DNA of 61,007 nucleotides, from assembly GCA_016789175.1 (NCBI GenBank), contig JAEURK010000384.1, positions 1-61,007 of the forward strand, given 5' to 3'. Under the pieces are notes generated by a model that was not told the DNA's origin, searched no databases, and saw only the letters and a program-made list of their open reading frames with translations. Made by a program: the position numbers and the translations under genes. Below, piece after piece: positions 46,722 to 57,793 of the stretch (the first letter of the stretch is position 1; each line of letters begins with the position of its first letter). This DNA is from Anaerolineales bacterium. Its GTDB lineage: Bacteria; Chloroflexota; Anaerolineae; Anaerolineales; UBA6663.

Positions 46722-47408
46722 ATGAACGACTATGAAGTTCAAGAGGAACGTCGCCGTACGATCCTTCGCTGGCTATCTCGGCGTGGCTCGATCGCGGTCG
46801 CCGAGCTTGTCAGACAATTTGCCGTGTCGCGCATGACCATTCACCGCGACCTCGATTACCTGGCGGATCAGGGCGCCGTCCAGAAATGGCACGGATGGGT
46901 TGAGTTGCCCGAAGCGCCGCTGGATGACCAGCACCCTCAGGGCAGTTGCGACGTGTGCCAGAGCTCACTCCACTACAGCACCCTCTGGACCCTGGAACTC
47001 TGCAACGGGCAACGGCGTCAGGCCTGCTGCCCCTGTTGCGGAATCACGTTGTTTCTCCAGAGCACCGAGGTGAAGACCATTCAGGCCCGTGAGTTCCTGC
47101 ATGGTCGCGTGGTCGACGGTCGAAGGGCGAGTTATGTGGCCGGGAGCAGGGTCAACCCTTGTTGTCGACCGGGTCTTCTGGCGTTCGGCAAGCCGCAGGA
47201 CGCTGCCGATTTTCAACGGGGCTTTGGCGGCCGGGTGCTCTCGTTCCCTGAAGCGCTGGCGACCCTCGAACCCGGTCTCGGATCACGTGGGCCGCTCCGG
47301 CGCGACGTCGGTGGAACAGCCCAACGGGCACACGGCCTGGCGCTCGAGACAATCGGAGCCTTTGCCAGCAACGGATCAGTCACAACCAACGCGCCGGCGC
47401 GGCGCTAG
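46722..47408 (+). CDS. DeoR-type HTH fused to a NosL-like domain
   Basis: 228 residues from ATG 46722 with AGGAGAG before it. Residues 8-55 form a DeoR-type helix-turn-helix (RRTILRWLS ... VSRMTIHRDLDYLADQG). Residues about 75-180 match the NosL copper-carrier pattern: CDVC at 76-79, CCPCCG at 102-107, SYVAG near 137, LLAFGKPQDAADFQRGFGGRVLSF near 151-174. Nine cysteines in all. NosL binds Cu(I) to mature nitrous oxide reductase, usually as a lipoprotein; here it has no signal and is attached to a DNA-binding domain. This implies a copper-sensing regulator, which is inference. Confidence 0.75.
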   Translation: MNDYEVQEERRRTILRWLSRRGSIAVAELVRQFAVSRMTIHRDLDYLADQGAVQKWHGWVELPEAPLDDQHPQGSCDVCQSSLHYSTLWTLELCNGQRRQACCPCCGITLFLQSTEVKTIQAREFLHGRVVDGRRASYVAGSRVNPCCRPGLLAFGKPQDAADFQRGFGGRVLSFPEALATLEPGLGSRGPLRRDVGGTAQRAHGLALETIGAFASNGSVTTNAPARR

Positions 47409-47414
47409 GCCACG

Positions 47415-48764
47415 ATGACAAACGCACCTGCACAAACACACGCGACGAGAATCCGGGCCGGCCGACTCTATGCGCTCTTTTGGCGCTGGCACTTCATCAC
47501 GGGTTTTTTCGCGGCGCCGATCCTGGCCATCGTCGCGCTCACGGGGGCAGCCCTGGTGTTTCAAGATGAGCTACATCCGCTCATCTATCCACACCTCGAT
47601 CTGGCTGCGGCCACTGAGACGACCGTGTCGCTTGACGCCCAGCTGGCTGCGGTCCAGGCTGCCTTTCCTCATGACGAGGTCTCGTCGCTCACGATCTATC
47701 CGCCCGGCTCGGGCCGGACCACGGTCGCGATGCTCCACGTGCACAACACTGGTGGCGACTGGCTGAACCCGTGGAACATGGCCTGGGCCTACGTCGACCC
47801 CGGCACGGGCGATGTCGTGGGCTCGCTGACCGCCTCACAAGACATCTTTGAGGTCGTCACGACGTTGCACAAGTCGTTCTTTGCGTTGCTGCCCGGCCAG
47901 CTGCTGGTCGATCTGGCGACCAGTTGGGGCGTGATCTCGATCCTCGCCGGGCTTTATCTGTGGTGGCCGCGGCGAGCCAGCGCTGTGTGGGGGGTCTGGC
48001 TGCCTCGCTTGCGCGGCGGTATCCGCCTCATTCTGCGAGACCTGCACACGGTGCCCGCGCTCTACTTCACCCCCATCGCGCTGGTTGTGTCGATCTCCGG
48101 CGTTCTGCTGGGTCTGAGCGCCGCCCCGGAGCTTCTGGCCGTACTGGTGTCTGGCCAGTTGCCGCAAGAGCTGCTCTTCGCGCCAAAGTCGGAGCCGGCG
48201 CCGGGTCTACCGCCCGCAACCCTCGACTCGGTGGTGGGCGGGCTCGGTCCGCACCCGGCCCACGCACCCTACGTCGTCGCGATACCCCACGACGCGAACA
48301 GCAGCTACATGGTCTGGTACGCCATGCATGCCGATCCGGAGCAGTTTCGCCAGGCTGTTGTCGATCAGTACTCAGGCGAGATCACAGTCGATTATCGGCC
48401 GGCTGACATCCCGCTCGTGGGGCGCCTCTACTACGTGTTGATCTTCAATGAAGTGCTTCACCGCGGCACGTATTGGGGCCTGCTTGGCAAGGTTTTGACC
48501 TTCTTGGCCAGCCTTCTGGTGGCCGGTATGTGTGTGACCGCGGTCTGGCTCTGGTGGCTCCGAACCGGCGCACGTCGGCTTGGGACCCCTCGGGTCGCGC
48601 CCGACATCAAGGCGCCGCGGTGGGCGTCAACGACGTTGATCATCAGCGTCGTCCTGCTGCCGCTGGCGGGTTTGTCCTGGTTGGCGCTGGCGGCGCTCAG
48701 GCGATTGGCGACGGCCGCGCGCGGCCGATTCGCGCGGCGCTTCGCGAACCGCGACTCGTCCTGA
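47415..48764 (+). CDS. PepSY-associated transmembrane protein
   Basis: 449 residues with four main hydrophobic segments: about 25-47, 165-185, 220-240 and 365-385. The first is preceded by RLYALFWRWHFITG, the usual start of PepSY-TM proteins. Two soluble PepSY-type halves lie between segments, one with TLHKSFFALLPGQ and one with VDQYSGEITVDYRPADIPLVG. Such proteins are linked to iron or copper reduction and to siderophore uptake. Six bases behind the HTH-NosL gene, so certainly in its operon. Confidence 0.85.
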   Translation: MTNAPAQTHATRIRAGRLYALFWRWHFITGFFAAPILAIVALTGAALVFQDELHPLIYPHLDLAAATETTVSLDAQLAAVQAAFPHDEVSSLTIYPPGSGRTTVAMLHVHNTGGDWLNPWNMAWAYVDPGTGDVVGSLTASQDIFEVVTTLHKSFFALLPGQLLVDLATSWGVISILAGLYLWWPRRASAVWGVWLPRLRGGIRLILRDLHTVPALYFTPIALVVSISGVLLGLSAAPELLAVLVSGQLPQELLFAPKSEPAPGLPPATLDSVVGGLGPHPAHAPYVVAIPHDANSSYMVWYAMHADPEQFRQAVVDQYSGEITVDYRPADIPLVGRLYYVLIFNEVLHRGTYWGLLGKVLTFLASLLVAGMCVTAVWLWWLRTGARRLGTPRVAPDIKAPRWASTTLIISVVLLPLAGLSWLALAALRRLATAARGRFARRFANRDSS

Positions 48765-48806
48765 GCGGATCCTTAGCCGGTTCCAGAGTGATGGAAGGAA
48801 GCGTGC

Positions 48807-49421
48807 ATGAGAACGAACATCTCGATCTTTGTAATCGGAACCATCGTCGGGGTTGCCCTCCTGGTAGGCGGGCTCTGGGCCTATCAGCGCTTCTTCAGCC
48901 CTCCACGACTGAGCGGTATCACAATTGATTCGCCGAAGTCGGCCTATGACTTCACGCTCCGCTCCGCGGATGACCGCACGATTCGTCTCAGCGATTACCG
49001 CGGCAAGGTCGTGGCACTCTACTTCGGCTACACCTTTTGCCCGGATGTCTGCCCGAAAACGCTGAACGACATCGCTCAGGCCCTCAAAGTGTTGGGCGAC
49101 GACGCCCAGGGCGTGCAATTGATCTTCGTGTCGGTCGACCCGGAGCGCGATACGCCGACGCGCGCGAACCTGTTCGCGCAGGGGTACAATCCAACCTTCA
49201 TCGGAGCGACGGCCGACCCGGACACGATTGCTTACACGGCCACTCAATACGGCATCACATACCAACGCATCGAGGCGCCGACCTCGGCCGCGGGTTATCT
49301 TATGAACCATTCGGCAGTGGTGACGCTGATTGATCGCCAGGGGCAGCTCAAAACGCTCTGGCCTTTTGACACGTCTCGGGACGATATGGTGAGCGACCTG
49401 CGCGCCCTGCTCGAGCCCTAG
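48807..49421 (+). CDS. SCO-family copper chaperone
   Basis: 204 residues. N-terminal membrane anchor (about 5-27), then a thioredoxin-like domain with the copper site Cys78 and Cys82 in TFCPDVCP and His168 in MNHSAVV. SCO proteins deliver copper to the CuA centre of cytochrome oxidases or keep its cysteines reduced. GGAAGGA precedes the ATG. It ends the HTH-NosL/PepSY unit, supporting a copper or oxidase role for the whole unit. Confidence 0.93.
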   Translation: MRTNISIFVIGTIVGVALLVGGLWAYQRFFSPPRLSGITIDSPKSAYDFTLRSADDRTIRLSDYRGKVVALYFGYTFCPDVCPKTLNDIAQALKVLGDDAQGVQLIFVSVDPERDTPTRANLFAQGYNPTFIGATADPDTIAYTATQYGITYQRIEAPTSAAGYLMNHSAVVTLIDRQGQLKTLWPFDTSRDDMVSDLRALLEP

Positions 49422-49560
49422 CGGCGGGCGCGTCGTTTCGACAGCGGCCTCTGCCGCGCCCTCAGCGCAGGTGACGCGCACCGCCCCAAACACGAGCCGG
49501 TTTCGGCCGACACGGTACGGCAGGCTCCGGGGCAGTTAACTACAAGCATCGACGGGAAAC

Positions 49561-51663
49561 ATGTGCATCTCAGCGGTTCGTCGCTTCGTGGTCATTCTTG
49601 TGTTCGGGCTGACTGCCTGCACGATTGCGCAACCGAACCCGACGCCCGCGCCGAGCCCTACCCCGGTGCCGGCCGGCGCCTGGCGGCCGGTCAACCCCGG
49701 CGGCGGAGGCTGGTTCATGTGCGCCGGCGCCGGGCCAACCGGCGTGCTGATCGTGTGCTCGGACGTCAGCGGCGCTTACCGCAGCCTCGATCACGGGCAG
49801 AGCTGGGACGTGATCGGCTCGACTCGCGGCCTGAAGTTCACGCACGTCAACGCGGCCGGGTTCGATCCCAAGGACGACCGGATCCTCTATCTCGGTCTGG
49901 ACGGCGCCCTGTACCGCAGCGACGACCGGGGCGAGACCTTCGCGGTCGTTCAATCCGGCGGATACTGGGGCGCCATCACGATCTCGGCCGCCGACCCCCA
50001 GGTCGGTTACGCCGGCGTGATCGGGCTCACGGCCGCAATCTACAAGACCACCGATCGCGGCCTGACGTGGACGCCGCTCAAAAACCCGAACTTCCCGGAA
50101 GGCCTGCGCGTGATCCGGCTCGTCACGCACCCGACCGATCCCGACATCGTGTACTTGATCTCGGGCCAACACCGCTTCGGCGACGGCGTGCCGGCCGCGT
50201 ATCGCAGCGTCGACGGCGGCCAGAGCTGGACGCCGGTCGCGGCCGAGCTTGGGTCGGTGTTCGACCTGGTCTTGGATCCCGAAAACCCGAAGACGTTGTT
50301 CGTCACCGTGCAGGATCAAGGCGTGTTCAAGAGCACCGACGACGGCGCCACCTGGGTCCAGCAGGGCGAGGCATGGGGCCGCCTCTTCGTGAAATCGTCG
50401 CAGGTGGTGCGCGTCATCGAAAACGGCGCGGTCTGGGAGACGCAAGACGGCGGCGGCACCTGGGCGGTCAAGAGTCGGTCGGCGCAGTGGACCGACCCAG
50501 GCTGGATGCCCGGTTGGCATTTCGACGGCGGCGAGGGCATCTCGCTCGGCGGCGATCTGTCGAACCCGGATGCGTACTATTATGTGAATCAACAATTCGT
50601 GTACGGCTCGTTCGACGGCGGTGCCACGTTCGCGAGCCTCTACACTCGCGAGACGCCGGCCGGGTCGAACCAGTGGAGCAGCACCGGCGTCGACAACACC
50701 GAGGTCTACGACCTCGAGATCAGCGCCGCCGATCACAACCTGATCTACGTCGGGTATTGGGATCTCGGCATCTGGCGCAGCCGCGACCACGGCCTGACCT
50801 GGGGATCGCTCAACCAGGACGACTTCGGCTGGGAAGGCGGCCGCGGCGGGGACGTCAAGACCATCCTCTCCGACCCCGAACGCGCACCCGTCGTGTGGGC
50901 CGGCGCCGTCCGCACCGCGCCCGGCGGCAAACCCTCCGAGCACCTGATCCGCAGCGACAACTACGGCGAGCCCGGCAGCTGGGTCGAGGTCGGTGACGGC
51001 CTGCCCGACCCCGCCATCACCGCCGAGATCTGGGGGCTTTCGCTCGATCGCAACAGTCCGGCGGATCGGCGCACGCTGTTCGTGACGGCCGGCGGCAAGG
51101 TCTTCCGCAGCACCGACGACGGCTATCACTGGGAGGCGGTGTTCTCGGGTGGACGGGCCCGCCTCACAGCCGTCGACGCCTTCGACGGCCGGGTGGTGTA
51201 CGCCGGCGGCAGCGGGGTCTGGCGCTCGATCGACGGCGGCGACAGCTGGGAGAAGACCAGCCTGCCCGAAATGCGCAACGTGTTCGACATCAAAACCGAT
51301 CCCACGCACGCCGACTGGGTCTACGTGGTGTGTTACGGCAATGACCTGGGCCTCTATCGCAGTCAGGATCGCGGCGCCACCTGGGAGCACCTGTGGACCA
51401 ATAGCGTCGCGCGCGGGGTCGCGGTCGATCCCAGGACGTCGGACACGCTCTTCGCCACATCGTCGCTCAACGATTGCTGCGGGGCGGGACCGGTCGGATC
51501 GGCCGGCGTCGTGCTCAGCGCCGATGGCGGCCGGACCTGGACCGAGGTCAACGAAGGCCTGGCCTGGCCCTTCGCCTGGCCGGTCGAAGTCGACCCAGGC
51601 GACCCGACCTGGGTCTTCATCGGCGCGCCCGGCACCGGTTTCTTCACGCGTCAGTTCCCCTGA
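49561..51663 (+). CDS. GH74-like lipoprotein (Asp-box beta-propellers)
   Basis: 700 residues. Leader ending in LTAC (Cys19), then a Pro/Thr/Ala linker. The mature protein repeats the Asp-box 'S-x-D-x-G-x-(T/S)-W' (YRSLDHGQSW, YRSDDRGETF, YRSVDGGQSW, FKSTDDGATW, WRSRDHGLTW) about eight times, as in the twin seven-bladed propellers of GH74 xyloglucanases and of related sortilin-type proteins. Catalysis is likely but I did not map the two acidic residues with certainty. 15 bp before the beta-glucosidase, so the two act as an extracellular/intracellular pair. Confidence 0.78.
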   Translation: MCISAVRRFVVILVFGLTACTIAQPNPTPAPSPTPVPAGAWRPVNPGGGGWFMCAGAGPTGVLIVCSDVSGAYRSLDHGQSWDVIGSTRGLKFTHVNAAGFDPKDDRILYLGLDGALYRSDDRGETFAVVQSGGYWGAITISAADPQVGYAGVIGLTAAIYKTTDRGLTWTPLKNPNFPEGLRVIRLVTHPTDPDIVYLISGQHRFGDGVPAAYRSVDGGQSWTPVAAELGSVFDLVLDPENPKTLFVTVQDQGVFKSTDDGATWVQQGEAWGRLFVKSSQVVRVIENGAVWETQDGGGTWAVKSRSAQWTDPGWMPGWHFDGGEGISLGGDLSNPDAYYYVNQQFVYGSFDGGATFASLYTRETPAGSNQWSSTGVDNTEVYDLEISAADHNLIYVGYWDLGIWRSRDHGLTWGSLNQDDFGWEGGRGGDVKTILSDPERAPVVWAGAVRTAPGGKPSEHLIRSDNYGEPGSWVEVGDGLPDPAITAEIWGLSLDRNSPADRRTLFVTAGGKVFRSTDDGYHWEAVFSGGRARLTAVDAFDGRVVYAGGSGVWRSIDGGDSWEKTSLPEMRNVFDIKTDPTHADWVYVVCYGNDLGLYRSQDRGATWEHLWTNSVARGVAVDPRTSDTLFATSSLNDCCGAGPVGSAGVVLSADGGRTWTEVNEGLAWPFAWPVEVDPGDPTWVFIGAPGTGFFTRQFP

Positions 51664-51678
51664 AAGAGGATCCTCATC

Positions 51679-53046
51679 ATGACCGACCCGACTCTCCTGC
51701 GTTTCCCGGAGGGCTTCTTCTGGGGCACCGCCACCGCCGCCTATCAGATCGAAGGCGCCTGGAACCAAGCCGGCCGAGGCCCCTCCATTTGGGATTCCTT
51801 CTGCCGCGTCCCGGGTGCGATCCGGGCCGGCGAGAACGGAGACGTGGCCTCGGACCACTACCACCGCTGGCAGGAGGACCTCGGCCTGATGTCTGAGCTC
51901 GGCGTCAACGCCTACCGGTTCTCGATCGCCTGGCCGCGAATCCTGCCGGACGGCGTCGGCGCCGTGAACGCGGCCGGCCCCGACTTCTACGACCGATTGG
52001 TCGATGGCCTGCTGAGCCGCGGCATCACGCCGTTCGTGACCCTCTACCACTGGGATCTGCCGCAGGCCTTGCAGGATCGAGGCGGTTGGGCCAACCGCGC
52101 CACTGCCCAACACTTCGCCGACTATGCACGCATCGTCGCCGATCGGCTGGGTGATCGAGTCACGCGCTGGATGACGCACAACGAGCCGTTCGTCGCGGCC
52201 CTGGTCGGACATCTCACCGGCGAACACGCTCCGGGCCTGCGCTCGGTCGAGGCCACGTTCGCGGCCACGCACCACCTGCTCCTGGCGCACGGTCTGGCGG
52301 TCGCAGCCCTGCGCGCCGCAGCACCTCGCGTGCCCAAAGTCGGCCTGGCGCTCAGCCTCGACTGCATCCACCCGGCCAGCGACACCGTCGAGGACCAGGC
52401 GGCCGCGCTTCGCTGGGACGGCCTCGTCAACCGGCTGTATCTCGACCCGCTGTTCCGCGGACGCTACCCGGACGACACGCTGGCGCTCGCCGGGCCGGCC
52501 TTTCCAACGATCCAAGCCGGCGACCTCGCGACCATCTCTGCACCGCTCGACTTCGTCGGGATCAACTACTACACGCGCGAGGTGATCCGCCATGACGCCA
52601 ACGAACCCGTTTACCAGATCGGGCGCGTCAACCCCGTCGGCAACGACTACTCGATGATGTGGGAGATCTACCCGCCGGGCCTGAACGAACTGCTGACCCG
52701 CGTGACCCGCGAGTACGCGGTTCCGTCCGAGATCTACATCACCGAAAACGGTATCCCGGTTCCCGACGGCATCGACGCCGACGGCCGGGTGCGCGACGTT
52801 CGTCGAGTCGCCTATCTCCAAGCGCACATCGCCCAGGTTCACCAGGCCATCGCCGCCGGCCTCCCCATCCGCGGGTATTTCGTCTGGTCTCTGCTCGACA
52901 ACTTCGAGTGGGCCCAGGGCTACCACATGCGTTTCGGACTCATCCACGTCGATTTTGCGACCCAGACGCGCACGATCAAAGACAGTGGCCGCTGGTTTCG
53001 GCGCGTCATCGACGCCAACGGATTGCGTGCGCCCCGCGCCTCGTGA
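51679..53046 (+). CDS. GH1 beta-glucosidase
   Basis: 455 residues, the typical GH1 length. The N-terminal signature FPEGFFWGTATAAYQIEGA is present. The acid/base Glu169 lies in THNEP and the nucleophile Glu356 in YITENG. There is no signal peptide, so it should split cello- or other beta-glucosides in the cytoplasm. GAAAGAGGA stands before the ATG. It follows the GH74-like lipoprotein, forming a depolymerise-then-hydrolyse pair. Confidence 0.95.
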   Translation: MTDPTLLRFPEGFFWGTATAAYQIEGAWNQAGRGPSIWDSFCRVPGAIRAGENGDVASDHYHRWQEDLGLMSELGVNAYRFSIAWPRILPDGVGAVNAAGPDFYDRLVDGLLSRGITPFVTLYHWDLPQALQDRGGWANRATAQHFADYARIVADRLGDRVTRWMTHNEPFVAALVGHLTGEHAPGLRSVEATFAATHHLLLAHGLAVAALRAAAPRVPKVGLALSLDCIHPASDTVEDQAAALRWDGLVNRLYLDPLFRGRYPDDTLALAGPAFPTIQAGDLATISAPLDFVGINYYTREVIRHDANEPVYQIGRVNPVGNDYSMMWEIYPPGLNELLTRVTREYAVPSEIYITENGIPVPDGIDADGRVRDVRRVAYLQAHIAQVHQAIAAGLPIRGYFVWSLLDNFEWAQGYHMRFGLIHVDFATQTRTIKDSGRWFRRVIDANGLRAPRAS

Positions 53047-53074
53047 CCGGGGAGCCAATCCCGTCAACCACCCA

Positions 53075-53115
53075 CCGGGCCGTGGGCCGGCCGGGAGGCC
53101 CGGCGCACGGCCCGG
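53075..53115 (+). terminator. Hairpin after the beta-glucosidase gene
   Basis: 10-bp outer stem CCGGGCCGTG/CACGGCCCGG with a further GC-rich inner stem. No T-run. It stands between convergent genes. Confidence 0.5.
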
Positions 53116-53124
53116 CTGGCGGTT

Positions 53125-53556
53125 CTAGGGCTCGCGGGCTTCCTGGGTGTTGAGCCGTGTTGCCTCACGCACCAGCGCCTTGAGCGCCGCCCCGTTCACC
53201 GGATCACCCTCCCGAAAATCGATGGCACGCACCGTTTTGCTGTCGAGCCGCGTATTGAAGAGCTTCTTCGGGTCTCGTAACCGGGCGCCCTTCGGAAAGG
53301 TCAGCCGCACGGCGCTCTTGAGCACATCGCCCACGCAGACGATGCCGGCGCGCGACCAGACCGGGACGCCCAGCGGGTTTGAAGGCTTCTTCCACTTCAC
53401 TTCCTCAACCAAGGCCGGGTCAGCCTCTTTGATCAGGGCGCGCAAGCGGGCCAGCGCCGTGCTCCGCCAATCCCCCGGCCCTTTTACGATGGCATCGATC
53501 TGACGCGACGGGGATAGCGCCTGCGCGGCCGGGCCCGCGTTGGTTTTCGGTTTCAA
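53125..53556 (-). CDS. DUF1801 (YdhG-like) protein 1
   Basis: 143 residues, TTG start overlapping the stop of the upstream gene (TTGA). It has the DUF1801 pattern: an early IDAIVKGPGDWRS helix, VEEVKWKKPSNPLG, then LTFPKGA and the C-terminal IDFREGDPV ... ALVREA. The family's function is unknown. Coupled to a second DUF1801 gene and divergent from a MarR regulator. Confidence 0.8.
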   Translation of the reverse strand: MKPKTNAGPAAQALSPSRQIDAIVKGPGDWRSTALARLRALIKEADPALVEEVKWKKPSNPLGVPVWSRAGIVCVGDVLKSAVRLTFPKGARLRDPKKLFNTRLDSKTVRAIDFREGDPVNGAALKALVREATRLNTQEAREP

Positions 53557-54017
53557 CGCACCGCCTTCTTCACGAGCGCGATGATCCTGGCCTCCTCGGC
53601 GGGCGTCAGTTCGTTGAGGGCAAAGGCCGTCGCCCACAGATTGCCGTCGTCGAGTTTCGCATCCGGCTGAAAGCCAAACGTCGCGTATCTGACGCCGAAT
53701 TTGCCGGCAGCCTGAAAAAAGCAGATGAGCTTGCCCTCCGGGTTGGCATAGGCCGGCATCCCGTACCAGGTCTTCGGCATGAGTTCCGGCACAGCGGCCG
53801 TGATGAGCTCATGCAGCCGTTTCGCCATCGAACGATCATGCTCCTTCATCTGAGCTATGGCCCCGAGCACGGCCTTCACGCCCTCATCTCTGTTCTTGCT
53901 CGCGCGGGCCTCCGCCTTCAGTTCTTGAGCGCGCGCCTTCATCGCGTCTTTTTCTTCGGCCGTAAAACCCTCACCGGACTTCGCGGCGCTCTTCTTCGAC
54001 TCTGCCTTTGGACTCAT
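53553..54017 (-). CDS. DUF1801 (YdhG-like) protein 2
   Basis: 154 residues from ATG 54017 with AAGGAGA before it. A Lys/Ala/Glu-rich tail of about 40 residues is followed by the DUF1801 core: LHELITAAVPELMPKTWYGMPAY, ICFFQAAGKFGVRYATFGF and LNELTPAEEARI. The Lys-rich tail could bind nucleic acid or be disordered. First gene of the small minus-strand unit. Confidence 0.8.
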   Translation of the reverse strand: MSPKAESKKSAAKSGEGFTAEEKDAMKARAQELKAEARASKNRDEGVKAVLGAIAQMKEHDRSMAKRLHELITAAVPELMPKTWYGMPAYANPEGKLICFFQAAGKFGVRYATFGFQPDAKLDDGNLWATAFALNELTPAEEARIIALVKKAVR

Positions 54018-54078
54018 GGGAATCTCCTTGATCGTATGCGGCTGCGTCAACACCTTGCGGTTCTTCGCAATTAGTTAT

Positions 54079-54104
54079 ACAATCAAGATACTCAACAATC
54101 AAGA
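54079..54104 (+). promoter_or_regulatory. Direct repeat, candidate MarR operator
   Basis: ACAATCAAGA occurs twice (54079-54088 and 54095-54104), 16 bp apart in register, inside an AT-rich stretch. The second copy also begins an inverted ACAAT/ATTGT pair ending at 54110. A plus-strand TACAAT-like box overlaps the first repeat. This fits a MarR-type site controlling both the regulator and the DUF1801 genes. Confidence 0.45.
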
Positions 54105-54125
54105 CATTGTCAAGGGCATTTCTCC

Positions 54126-54593
54126 GTGACCACATCCAAAACCAAGGATTTGCAGAAAAGGGCTCTGGCAGCGGTGAGGGATTACGGCGTTCACCTGACG
54201 CAGTTCCGCAACGCCATGAGTGAGTGGGCCGGACTAAACGCCGCCGATATGGAATGCCTCCGACTGCTTTCCGCCACGGGTACGTCCACGCCGACGGCGA
54301 TCGCCCGACAGACCGGGCTCACGTCGGGTGCGACGACTGCCATGCTGGATCGATTGGAGAAGGCCAGCCTGATCGAGCGCCGACCCAATCCGGACGACCG
54401 CCGGGGGACCCTGATCGTCGCCGCGCCATCGGCCACCGAGAAGATGGCGTCGTGGTTTGAGTCGGCGCGACGGGCCCAGTCCGCCTTGATCTCCAGCTAC
54501 TCGGATCGAGAACTGGAGATCATCGCGGATGTTTTTGAACGATTCGCGGTGTTGTGGGAGCAGGAACGCCAGAAGGTGCAGCGAAGCGAGTAA
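54126..54593 (+). CDS. MarR-family transcriptional regulator
   Basis: 155 residues, GTG start. A winged helix with the recognition segment TPTAIARQTGLTSGATTAMLDRLEKASLIERRPNPDDRRG, the classical MarR wing, is flanked by dimerising helices. The effector is unknown. It stands divergent from the DUF1801 pair with a direct repeat between them, so those genes are likely targets. Confidence 0.9.
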   Translation: MTTSKTKDLQKRALAAVRDYGVHLTQFRNAMSEWAGLNAADMECLRLLSATGTSTPTAIARQTGLTSGATTAMLDRLEKASLIERRPNPDDRRGTLIVAAPSATEKMASWFESARRAQSALISSYSDRELEIIADVFERFAVLWEQERQKVQRSE

Positions 54594-54624
54594 GGGTTGC
54601 CCCGATTGGGTCCGGCCCAAACTG

Positions 54625-54677
54625 CACAAACGCGCAGAGCGCAAAGGGGTTGGCTTTGCGCTCTGCGCGTTTGTGCG
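54625..54677. terminator. 23-bp perfect hairpin between marR and gyrB
   Basis: Arms 54625-54647 and 54655-54677 are exact reverse complements around a 7-nt loop (GGGTTGG). The stem serves convergent genes; neither side has a clean T-run. Confidence 0.6.
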
Positions 54678-54695
54678 GTGGTTCCTGCAGTTGTC

Positions 54696-57669
<2,974 letters not shown>

Positions 57670-57677
57670 AATCGTTT

Positions 57678-57705
57678 ATTATACCATTCGGGGTCGGAAA
57701 AACAA
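57678..57705 (-). promoter_or_regulatory. Leaderless promoter of the membrane protein-gyrB unit
   Basis: On the minus strand TTGTTT (57700-57705), a 16-bp spacer, TATAAT (57678-57683), then 8 nt to GTG 57669. Confidence 0.6.
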
Positions 57706-57777
57706 ACGAATTGACGCAAAAACACCGCGATTTTCGCAGGGTAACAAGACACGGGGAGTGCCCCGGTGTCAATCGAC

Positions 57778-57783
57778 TACAAT
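57778..57783 (+). promoter_or_regulatory. -10 box of the murA promoter
   Basis: TACAAT, 10 nt before ATG 57794. Leader of about 3-4 nt expected, no Shine-Dalgarno. Confidence 0.45.
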
Positions 57784-57793
57784 TCCAACCACC

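Noticed and set aside
49570..53067. Open frame of about 1165 codons on the minus strand
   Set aside because: It lies opposite the GH74-like and GH1 genes and mirrors their codon bias; its protein has no domain pattern and is a GC-rich shadow.
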